The translations under genes were made by a program, and so were the position numbers. A stretch of DNA of 11,966 bases from an uncultured Fretibacterium sp. (GTDB lineage Bacteria; Synergistota; Synergistia; Synergistales; Aminobacteriaceae): NCBI GenBank assembly GCA_937915835.1, contig CALGHA010000163.1, positions 1 through 11,966 on the forward strand. The letters are read 5' to 3'. The notes under the pieces are model-generated. The model did not search any database and had not been told where the DNA came from. It saw only the letters and a program-made list of their open reading frames with translations. Position 1 is the first letter of the stretch, and the number at the start of each line of letters is the position of its first letter. Shown here one piece after another: positions 1-7,900 of this stretch.

Positions 1-1461
1 AAAATCTTCTTCTTTGCTATAGAACATTAAAACTCCTAATTTAGGATTGTACCATGCGTATACACTGGATTTATCTTTGTCCCTGTAGTATTTCACAGGA
101 TCAGTTTTATATAATTCTGTAAGTTCTTTAGCTATTATTGACTGGAGTGATGTCATTTTTCGCTTATCGGTTATAATAAAAATTATTGAGCCTAACTTGT
201 TATTGTCAAATCTATACACTACTACGACATCTATTTTTGACTTAAAGGCTTTGAATGATTTGTATGTTGAATAAAAACCCTCAGTTCCCATAGAATATAA
301 TGGATTTGCAACATATCGTCTTATACTCTCAACAGTACAGCCCCATTTATGAACAAGAAAGCCTTTAGCATCAGGTAGGGGAATTCCTGAACTATTAGAT
401 TTTTTCGGAGCTTTAGGTTGTTTACTTAATGGAAGTATAACTGTATTCGATTTCTTAGGAAGAGGCTTAGCAGGCTTATTTATAGCTGAATTTAGAAATT
501 GATTAATAGTCTTCGACGCAACAGCAAAGTTCAAATTTTGTGCCTCAGTAATTTCCCACGTCGGCATTCCTACAACTTCACCTTGCAAATTTATCAATGC
601 TCCTCCGCTTGAACCAGGTGATACTGGAGCTGTGAATTGCACCCATAATGTGTTCTTCTTATCTTCTCTGACTGCTGAAACAATTCCATTAGAGGCACTT
701 CCGCTTAAACCTCTAGGGCTTCCTATTGCTATTACTGAGTCGCCGGTTCTTGGAAGATTACTGCTGATTTTCAGAGATGGTTTCACCATTTGCCTAGCTA
801 AATTTTTTGTACGAATTGCGCTGGCTTTAAGAAGTGCTAAATCTTTATCAACATCAATATCTTTCAAAAGTGCTTCAACAGGCTGGCAGTCATACGGCGT
901 AACTGTTATGTATTCAGCATCTTTTATTACATGGTAATTAGTGAGAATATCATCTTTCTCATTTACTAGGAAGCCGCTGCCAGTCCCTTTGTCAGTTTCA
1001 ATAAAGACCATAGCAGTCATAACTGGTTCTATTATGTCAGCGTAATCAGCCGGAGGTGGAGGAGTTTCTTCCTGCTTAATTCGTATCTCCTCAAGTTCAC
1101 GCAAAATTTTCTCATATTCGATTGATGACACAGCTTCACTTTGGGGCTTACTATTAACGTTATCCGAATGAATTTTATACACGAAAAATACAACTCCAGC
1201 AAAGCATAATACAAATACTCCAGCCATTAACACAGCAAGTTTCATGAATAAATTTTCGTGCTTCTCTTCGGTTATCGCGCTATCAGGTTTATTGTTCTCA
1301 GTATCATAAATTTCAAGCAGGATATTAACGGCTTCTTCTAGTTTTTCACGGCTGTCTTGAGAAATGCTGAGTTTTGCGTTATAAGCTGCTTCAAGTTTGT
1401 CAATATCGATCTTATCATCAACAGAAAATCCGAGATATTCGCGTGCTTCTTCACGTGTCAT
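1..1461 (-). CDS. Membrane-anchored trypsin-like serine protease, paralogue B (3' end off the window)
   Basis: Open frame of 487 codons that continues past the left edge. The start is ATG at 1461-1459, preceded by the SD AAGAGGT (1476-1470). Layout: residues 1-55 form a short helical N-terminus resembling a J domain without HPD; about 73-95 form a single membrane helix; 115-130 form a juxtamembrane helix (YEKILRELEE); about 140-320 form a chymotrypsin-fold protease. His177 (TNYHV), Asp207 (DKDLALL) and Ser285 (GSSGGAL) make an intact triad. The predicted topology puts the protease outside the cytoplasm, as in DegS. No PDZ domain is seen. After a Lys/Pro-rich linker, a separate domain begins near residue 365 (KWGCTVESIRRYV, later FDNNKLGSIIF and LGVLMFYS). 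Its pattern recalls the WG..xEdV domains of small periplasmic lipoproteins, a weak resemblance. The gene lies 6 bases after its paralogue's stop, so the two are probably co-transcribed. It looks more AT-rich than its neighbours. Substrate unknown. Confidence 0.85.
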   Translation of the reverse strand, partial: MTREEAREYLGFSVDDKIDIDKLEAAYNAKLSISQDSREKLEEAVNILLEIYDTENNKPDSAITEEKHENLFMKLAVLMAGVFVLCFAGVVFFVYKIHSDNVNSKPQSEAVSSIEYEKILRELEEIRIKQEETPPPPADYADIIEPVMTAMVFIETDKGTGSGFLVNEKDDILTNYHVIKDAEYITVTPYDCQPVEALLKDIDVDKDLALLKASAIRTKNLARQMVKPSLKISSNLPRTGDSVIAIGSPRGLSGSASNGIVSAVREDKKNTLWVQFTAPVSPGSSGGALINLQGEVVGMPTWEITEAQNLNFAVASKTINQFLNSAINKPAKPLPKKSNTVILPLSKQPKAPKKSNSSGIPLPDAKGFLVHKWGCTVESIRRYVANPLYSMGTEGFYSTYKSFKAFKSKIDVVVVYRFDNNKLGSIIFIITDKRKMTSLQSIIAKELTELYKTDPVKYYRDKDKSSVYAWYNPKLGVLMFYSKEEDF

Positions 1462-1467
1462 AAATTT

Positions 1468-2904
1468 TTACCTCTTATCAAGATAATTTTTCAGCGCTAA
1501 TATTAAATCCTTAATTCTGCTATTCTTCGTCGGAACTTCCCATTTATATTGCCTCATTGGTGCAGCATAATTCCTCGCTATCGTGCCGTCCTTGTAAAAA
1601 TTCACAGTCCTGACATGCATATATTTCCCCTCGTCCAAGTCAACAATATAGCTCAATAAGCACGGTCCGAATTCTTTTCCAGGTTTAGCATTAAAGTTTT
1701 TGTCACGCTTCATCTGCCTTTTCGTCCGCTCAGTCGGAAACCAAATCGTATAAAACGCGGCCAATTCATTAGTCTTGTCGTACTCGATGTATTCAGTCTC
1801 AAGATAAACGTCGTATTCCTTATCGCTCCGAACAAAAATCATCCCGTCAAGTCCGTCATAATTTTCATCAAATTCTACTTTAACATGAAAGTCTGAATTA
1901 GGCTTCTTCGTTAATTTCTTGGGCGTTTTATTCCGAGCTGTGTCAAAAAATTTCGTCAACACTCCCGGCGCAATCGCAAAGTTCAAGTTTTGCCCGTCAG
2001 TCCGTAACATCGTGGGCATTCCGACAACTTCACCCCGTAAATTAATCAATGCACCGCCGCTTGAGCCAGGAGAAATTGGAGCAGTGAACTGAACCCAAGT
2101 GTTATTTTCCCGAAATGCTGAGACAATCCCATTTGAGACTGTTCCGCTTAAACCTTTAGGATTTCCGATTGCTATTACGGCCTCACCTTGTCGTGGAAGT
2201 GTTGCGCTAATCTTCAAGAAATTCACAGGATACGACGAGTTTATCGTTAATAATGCCATGTCTCGCTTTACATCATAATCTTTCACAAGAGCGTTATAAC
2301 TTTTGCCGTTCGACGGAATTACTGAGATAAATTTTGTGTCGTCGATTACGTGATAATTCGTTAAAATATCCCCCGTTGAGCTCACAAAAAAGCCGCTGCC
2401 TGTGCCCGTGTCAGTCTTGACGAGTACGATTGAGGGCATAACCTTTTCGACTAAATCAGCGTAATCCGGAGCAATATTATTCTGAACCGGCAAATCTATT
2501 TTCAGGCTCTCAAGCTCACGTAAAATCTTCTCGTAATCCTTCGTTTTATCAGGCTTCATCGTGAAGTAAATAAAGCCAGCTAGACAAATTGACGTTATCG
2601 TCGTCATTATCAGCGTGAGTTTCAACAGCAAGTTATTACTTTTCTTCACCGGAGCCGGAGCAGCTTCTTCATTATCGCAATCATCGCCGTATAAATCCTC
2701 GTAGGCTTCGAGCAAGTAATCATAAGCCTGTTCAATATTCTCGCGCATTCTCCGGGCTTCTCTGTATTCGGGGCTGTCAGGATTGAAGCGTCTTGTGTCG
2801 TAAATTGATATTTTCGTCCTGTAATTCTTCTCTATCTGGTCAATGTATAAGTCTTCAGCGTCCGGAGAAATTCCGAGATATAAGCAGGCTTCTTCGAGTG
2901 TCAT
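1468..2904 (-). CDS. Membrane-anchored trypsin-like serine protease with degenerate J-like N-terminus, paralogue A
   Basis: A 478-residue protein starting at ATG 2904-2902, with AAGGCGGG upstream as SD. Residues 1-72 resemble a J domain (LYLGISPDA, then NYRTKISIYD and IEQAYDYLLEAYE), but the HPD tripeptide that activates Hsp70 is absent. Residues 93-115 form one membrane helix, followed by the periplasmic helix DYEKILRELES. Residues 150-325 are a trypsin-like domain of the DegP/DegS type with His185 (TNYHV), Asp215 (KRDMALL) and Ser282 (GSSGGAL). No PDZ domain follows. Residues about 335-478 form a domain I do not recognise (KVEFDENYDGLDGMIF, FYTIWFPTERTKRQM, KFGP-like and KWEVP segments). 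The stop codon forms part of the next gene's SD, so the two paralogues are translationally adjacent. Likely role: an envelope-located protease or quality-control factor with a cytosolic sensing or scaffolding segment. The catalytic assignment is firm; the biological role is inference. Confidence 0.88.
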   Translation of the reverse strand: MTLEEACLYLGISPDAEDLYIDQIEKNYRTKISIYDTRRFNPDSPEYREARRMRENIEQAYDYLLEAYEDLYGDDCDNEEAAPAPVKKSNNLLLKLTLIMTTITSICLAGFIYFTMKPDKTKDYEKILRELESLKIDLPVQNNIAPDYADLVEKVMPSIVLVKTDTGTGSGFFVSSTGDILTNYHVIDDTKFISVIPSNGKSYNALVKDYDVKRDMALLTINSSYPVNFLKISATLPRQGEAVIAIGNPKGLSGTVSNGIVSAFRENNTWVQFTAPISPGSSGGALINLRGEVVGMPTMLRTDGQNLNFAIAPGVLTKFFDTARNKTPKKLTKKPNSDFHVKVEFDENYDGLDGMIFVRSDKEYDVYLETEYIEYDKTNELAAFYTIWFPTERTKRQMKRDKNFNAKPGKEFGPCLLSYIVDLDEGKYMHVRTVNFYKDGTIARNYAAPMRQYKWEVPTKNSRIKDLILALKNYLDKR

Positions 2905-2939
2905 TAAATTTAATCCCGCCTTTCTTGTTAAAGTAAATT

Positions 2940-2969
2940 ATTATAATTCAGCGTGTGTTATAATCGCAA
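2940..2969 (-). promoter_or_regulatory. Sigma70-type promoter for the protease pair
   Basis: Read on the minus strand, TTGCGA (2969-2964) and a perfect TATAAT (2945-2940) are separated by 18 bases. Transcription would begin near 2933, about 30 bases before the ATG of the first protease. The element interleaves with the promoter of the divergent glycosyltransferase, so the two polymerases would compete for the same DNA. Confidence 0.6.
2956..2964 (+). promoter_or_regulatory. Extended -10 promoter for the glycosyltransferase
   Basis: TGTTATAAT is a perfect extended -10 element (TGn plus TATAAT). There is no convincing -35 at 16-18 bases upstream, which extended -10 promoters tolerate. The predicted start is about 25-30 bases before the coding region. 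It overlaps the -35/spacer region of the opposite-strand protease promoter. Confidence 0.5.
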
Positions 2970-2998
2970 GAAAATCTACGTGAAAGGAACAATTGACA

Positions 2999-4210
2999 AT
3001 GTCCAACAATTTCGAGCATCATTGCCAAGAGCCAAGTAGCCATAATTATACCCAAAATTTACCAGTAAGAATTGCTCACATCATCGGCAAATTACGTAAC
3101 GGCGGAGTTGAAGCTGTCGTTATGAACTATTACAGGAATATAGATCGTAACAAGATACAATATGACTTTATCATTGACGAAGATTCGGATAATCCCAAAT
3201 TACAAGACGAAATAAAAAGTTTAGGCGGCAGAATTATCATAATCCCTCCTTACCAAAAACAATTTGCATACCAACGAGCTTTGCACAAAATTTTCACGGA
3301 GAACAAATATCCTCTCGTTTACTCGCATATTAACACGTTATCAATATTCCCATTATTCGCGGCATGGCGTGCAGGAATTCCCATCAGAGTTGCTCATAAT
3401 CATAGCACAGCAGGACGCGGAGAGTTTAAGCGTAACATTCTGAAATATTCATTGCGTCCATTCGCTAAAATTTTCCCGACCGAGTTATGCGCATGTTCAC
3501 AATTCGCCGGAGAATGGCTGTTCGGGAAAAACTCTGACTTCCTCGTATGGCCGAATGCTATTGACGCGAAAAAATTTGCCTTTGACGAAGCTAAACGTGA
3601 AGAAATGCGAAAGAAGCTGAATATTCAGGGTAAATTTGTCGTCGGCCACGCTGGAAGGTTCATGATGCAGAAAAATCATAAGTTCCTGCTTGAGATATTC
3701 GCCGAAATTAAGAAGCTCAAGCCTGAAGCCGTGTTATTGCTCGCTGGAGATGGGCCGCTGTTCAACATGTGCCGGGAAAAAGTCAACGAGCTGAATTTGT
3801 CTGAGAGCGTAATTTTCGCCGGAAGCGTTCACAACATGAGCGAATATTATAACGCTATGGACATCTTCATTTTCCCAAGTTTATACGAAGGCTTAGGAAT
3901 GGCGGCTGTCGAAGCTCAAGTGTCAGGCCTCCCCGTAATTTGCTCGGATGAACTCCCTCAAGAAGTGAAAATCTGCGACTGCATAAAATTTCTCTCACTC
4001 AATCAATCCCCTCAAGAATGGGCCAATCAAGCAATAAATATCTCGCAAAATCATCACAGACACGACATGAGCACTTACGCCCGCGAACACGGCTTTGATA
4101 TTCACGTTCAAGCCGCTAAACTTTCAACATGGTATTGTCATCTTCTCGGAATTCCAGACGTTGAAGAAAATATGTCACAGCCAGCAAATCCCCTGAACCG
4201 CCAGGACTGA
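2999..4210 (+). CDS. GT4-family glycosyltransferase (EpsF/WcaG-like)
   Basis: A 403-residue retaining GT-B glycosyltransferase, probably acting at the cytoplasmic face in capsule, exopolysaccharide or other surface-glycan synthesis. The N-terminal half starts with RIAHIIGKLRNGGVEAVVMNYY, typical of EpsF-like enzymes that act on a lipid-linked acceptor. The C-terminal Rossmann half carries the nucleotide-sugar site: GRF with Arg220, Lys225 and the E-x7-E motif in YEGLGMAAVEAQ (Glu297 and Glu305). ATG 2999 is preferred; an in-frame TTG at 2993 would add two residues, but it leaves only 4 bases to AAAGGA. The gene stands alone among unrelated minus-strand genes, with no neighbouring polysaccharide genes. 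Its last 95 bases overlap the 3' end of the convergent citG-like gene, so the tail after WYCHLLG (about 25 residues) may be a read-through extension. Donor and acceptor cannot be told from the sequence. Confidence 0.88.
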   Translation: MSNNFEHHCQEPSSHNYTQNLPVRIAHIIGKLRNGGVEAVVMNYYRNIDRNKIQYDFIIDEDSDNPKLQDEIKSLGGRIIIIPPYQKQFAYQRALHKIFTENKYPLVYSHINTLSIFPLFAAWRAGIPIRVAHNHSTAGRGEFKRNILKYSLRPFAKIFPTELCACSQFAGEWLFGKNSDFLVWPNAIDAKKFAFDEAKREEMRKKLNIQGKFVVGHAGRFMMQKNHKFLLEIFAEIKKLKPEAVLLLAGDGPLFNMCREKVNELNLSESVIFAGSVHNMSEYYNAMDIFIFPSLYEGLGMAAVEAQVSGLPVICSDELPQEVKICDCIKFLSLNQSPQEWANQAINISQNHHRHDMSTYAREHGFDIHVQAAKLSTWYCHLLGIPDVEENMSQPANPLNRQD

Positions 4211-4991
4211 TATATTCGGCGATAAATTCACGGTCAAGCTCACGTATTCCATCAAGCCCGGAGTTCTCAGCTAAAATTTTTTCCGCACGCTTCATAACGA
4301 TTTCAGCCGTCTTCAGGTCATGACGAGAGATTATATTTGTATCCTGAGCATTGGCCATAATGTGAATAAGCGTAAACGCAAGAGCATCATTCAGGCTCAA
4401 ACCGTCAGCAAGATATTTTCTCAGCGCAGGAAGTCCAACATCACGAACAGCAGGATATCCAGCTTCAGCCTCGCCGCGAATACCCGTAATCCCATGCTCA
4501 AGATATACCCGTTCACCTTTCGTCAAAGTTTTCTTGTTACGAACGCCCGCAAAATCCTTCTCGCAAATTCCATGACACATTTCACTTGCAAGCGTCATAA
4601 CTTTTTCAGCCGTGAGAGTTTCACTTTTTCCCGTCAGAAATCCCGCGCATGAACTCAGCAATCCCAGTGAGAAAATCTCGCCTTTATGCGTGTTAATCCC
4701 GTCTGTAGCCGCAAACATTCTCTTTTCAGCTTCAAGGCCAATCTTACGGATTAACGGGAAAACTTGAGCCGGTGAAAAATTCCGAGAGCCTCCGACAAAT
4801 CCGGCCCGAGCAAACTCCTCAAAGCTCGAACGAAGAGAAGCGGCACTCCTCAAGAACGTGAAAAAATTCATGTCGTGATGAGCACCGCTGTTATTCCTAT
4901 CGACAAGTCCTGGCTTGGGAGTTACTGACACTTCGATTAACATTGCTTCAAGCGCCAGCGTCCCAAGTTCCTCAGGATTATTCGTCGTCAT
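4116..4991 (-). CDS. citG: Triphosphoribosyl-dephospho-CoA synthase family protein (CitG/MdcB-like)
   Basis: A 291-residue member of the CitG/MdcB family. Family members join ATP to 3'-dephospho-CoA with release of adenine, making the precursor of the prosthetic group of citrate lyase or malonate decarboxylase acyl-carrier subunits. The family motifs are all visible: TPKPGLVDRNNSGAHHDM (24-41), GINTHKGEIFSLG (98-110), GITGIRGEAEAGYP (167-180), NAQDTNIISRHD (214-225) and SPGGSGDLLA (262-271). Length is normal for the family. The start at 4991 lies 14 bases inside the end of the RND gene in another frame, with only a weak SD, so translation is probably coupled. No citrate lyase, malonate decarboxylase or citX gene is in this window, so its substrate role here is uncertain. 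The 3' end overlaps the glycosyltransferase on the other strand. Family assignment is strong; the exact physiological partner is unknown. Confidence 0.87.
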   Translation of the reverse strand: MTTNNPEELGTLALEAMLIEVSVTPKPGLVDRNNSGAHHDMNFFTFLRSAASLRSSFEEFARAGFVGGSRNFSPAQVFPLIRKIGLEAEKRMFAATDGINTHKGEIFSLGLLSSCAGFLTGKSETLTAEKVMTLASEMCHGICEKDFAGVRNKKTLTKGERVYLEHGITGIRGEAEAGYPAVRDVGLPALRKYLADGLSLNDALAFTLIHIMANAQDTNIISRHDLKTAEIVMKRAEKILAENSGLDGIRELDREFIAEYISPGGSGDLLAVTYFLQRLEFREDDNTMLKV

Positions 4992-7900
4992 CGTCGTCTT
5001 CGTATTCTTCGTTATCGTCGTCGTCGTTCATGTCCTCAATATCACGGCCCCTAATTCTTGCCCAGAATATGCGAACTCGCCACAAAACTTTATACGCTGC
5101 AGGAATTGACAACATCGCGAGCATTCCTCCGGCGATTAAGCCTCCGATTGCGACAACAGCGATAGGACGCTTCATTTCGCTTCCTCGTCCGGTCGAGAGC
5201 AAGGGCAGTAACGAGACAACCGACGTAACGACGGCCATTAACAGCGACTTAAATCTCACGTGGCAGGCCTCTTCAACAGCTTCATAAGGATGTTTGCCCT
5301 GTAATCTCAGAACTTCAGCGTAATCAACTACGACAATTGCATTATTTACGACCATTCCGACAAGCATAATCATGCCGATTAAAGCGAATATCGAGATATT
5401 TACTTCGGAGATTAACATTGCCGGGACAACTCCGATTGATGCCATTGGAACGGTCGCAAGAATTATGACGCTGTACATCCAGCTTTCAAGAATTGCCGCA
5501 ACGACAAGATACGTTACGACGATTGCGATTACAAGTGTCCTGATTAACTCGATGAAGTTTTCGGCCATATCCTCTTGTTCTCCGCCGAAGTTTATGCTAA
5601 CTCCCTCAGGAAGCGTCATCTGGTCAACAACTTCACGCATTCTCGCATTGCCTTCACCTGATGTGATATAGCGAACTCGTCCCGTAACAACAACAGCGCG
5701 TTCACGTTCAACTCGCCTAATTTCCGTCGGGCCGTCGCTCCATGAAACATTTGCCATCTCATCAAGAGGAACTAAACCGTAACCCGTCATTATCGGGAGT
5801 TCGTGAGCATTGAAAATATCGCTTGCTTTTTCTCGCGCAATCCTGGCCTTAATATCATACTCATAGCCGCCTTGTCTGAATTTCCCCGCGTCTCGTCCGA
5901 TTAAATAGCCTCGTACAATGCTGGCCAAGTCCGAAATGTTCAAGCCCAACGGTGCAAGCCGCCATCTTAATGGGTGAATTTGAAGCTCAGGTTTTCCCAT
6001 TTCCATCTCAATTTTCAAGTCTCGAATGCCCGGAATTACTCTGCCTCGTGCTCTGATATCCTCAGCAAGATTGTATAAAACGTTCAAGTCAGGCCCCTTA
6101 ATCTGAATTTCGATCGGGTTCCCAAAGCCTGAACGTGTCGCCGCAATACTTATGTCAACTCCCGGCAAACTCGAAAGATACGGCCTTATCTTGTCGGCTA
6201 AATTTTCTGTTGATGGACGTTCGGGGTCATCGGTCATGTACAACGCAACTTGAGCTTCACTGATTGAGTTACTCCGCATTGAGCTTGCTATTGTCGAGAC
6301 TACGTTTTTGATGTATTTGCGTTCAGGAAGTGAATTAATGTAATCCTCAACGTGATAAACTAAGTCCGCAGTCCTGTAAATCGATGAGTTGTTATCGAGC
6401 GTCAATGTAATTCTCACTGTTCCGTCGTCCATTGATGGCGTAAATTGTGTTCCGATGAAGCTGCCGAGTTTCAATGAGCCGTAAGTCGCAAGTATCGTGA
6501 ATATTACGGTCAATAACGGAAATCTCATAGCAACGTGAAGAATTATGAAGAATAAATCACGGAAGCCGTCAAATATCCAGTTCCACCAACCTGTTAAAAT
6601 TTTGCCGATTAATGGAAGCTCCGCAGAATCCCCCTTTTGCTTCTTGATACGTGCCGCCAAACACGGAGTTACTGCCATTGTTACCCAGAGTGAAAACGCT
6701 GTAGCATAAACGATCGTTACAGCATAAGGCTTCAGGAATTGGCCCGCAATCGTCGACATTAAAGCAACCGGCAGAAACACTCCCAAGTTCGTCAAAACTC
6801 CGGCCAATACCGACATTGAGATTTCAACGGTTCCTTCTTCAGCCGCTTCAAACGGTTCATATCCCATGTCGCGAAATCTATAAATATTCTGGATTATCAA
6901 GATTGCGTTCATTACGAGAGTTCCCATTGATAAGGCAAGTCCGAGCGTGCTCATGAGATTTAACGTGTAACCGTGAACTTGTAACGGGACGAACGTAGCC
7001 GCAAAAGCAACTGGCATTGAGAAAGCGACTATGAAAGTTGCTGAGAACCTGCCCAAGAATAAATAAATTACTAACGCCGTCAAAGCAATTCCGATCGCCG
7101 TGTCACGAATGATATTTTTTACCGCGCTTTCAACAAATCCCGTGTCGTCGTAAGTGTATTCGTAATTAAACTCCGGGAAATCTCGCATTGTTCGTGTCAT
7201 TAAGCGTTTAATCTGTCTTCCTGCTTCAACAACGTCAGCATTTGAACGCGGGCTTATTCTCAACTGGACAACAGGATGACCGTCCGCACGTGCCATACTT
7301 CGCTGGTCCTCTTCACCGTCAACAACTTCACCAAGCATTGATAATCTCACGGGTTGACCGTTAGGCGTTGGGATTAATATATCTTCGAGCTGTTCGACCT
7401 CGTTAAATTCGCCCATTAATCTTAGAGAGACTTCATCCTGTTTTTGCGTGATATATCCTGACGGTGTAGTCTGATTATTTGCGGCTACGACGTTGCAGAC
7501 TTGCATATAGCTTATTCCGTAATCGCTCAATGCCGCCGGATCAAGATTAATGTGAATTTCCCGGTCTCGTCCTCCCGTAACGTCAACACGTCCAACTCCT
7601 TCAACACGAGCAACAACCGGCTGTATTCTGTCCTCAATCATTTTCTTAGCTGTCTTCTCCGGCATTTCCGAAGTGAACGAGACGATTAAGAAAGGCTGTG
7701 CGCTGATGTCAAATTTGCTTGAAACTGGCTCGTCGGCATCATCAGGTAAATCCGGGACTTTCGCTTTAACCTTGTTATTAACGTCAACGAGTGCTAAGTC
7801 GGGATTTGTTCCTGCTTCCATTTCGACGGCGACCATTGAGATACCTTCGATTGAGTACGTCGTGATTGACTTCAAATTTTCGAGGTCAGCTAATGCGTCT

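Noticed and set aside
632..937. Plus-strand open frame of 101 codons
   Set aside because: It is antisense to the protease B core, whose frame shows the full catalytic triad; its translation has no recognisable features.
1032..1214. Minus-strand open frame of 60 codons
   Set aside because: It lies in another frame within protease B and has no SD or family resemblance.
1..2904. Possible pseudogene status of one protease copy
   Set aside because: Both frames are unbroken and both keep His, Asp and Ser of the triad.
4915..5287. Two plus-strand open frames opposite the RND tail
   Set aside because: Their Ser- and Val-rich runs are the complement of the acidic Asp codon run; the minus-strand frames are real genes.
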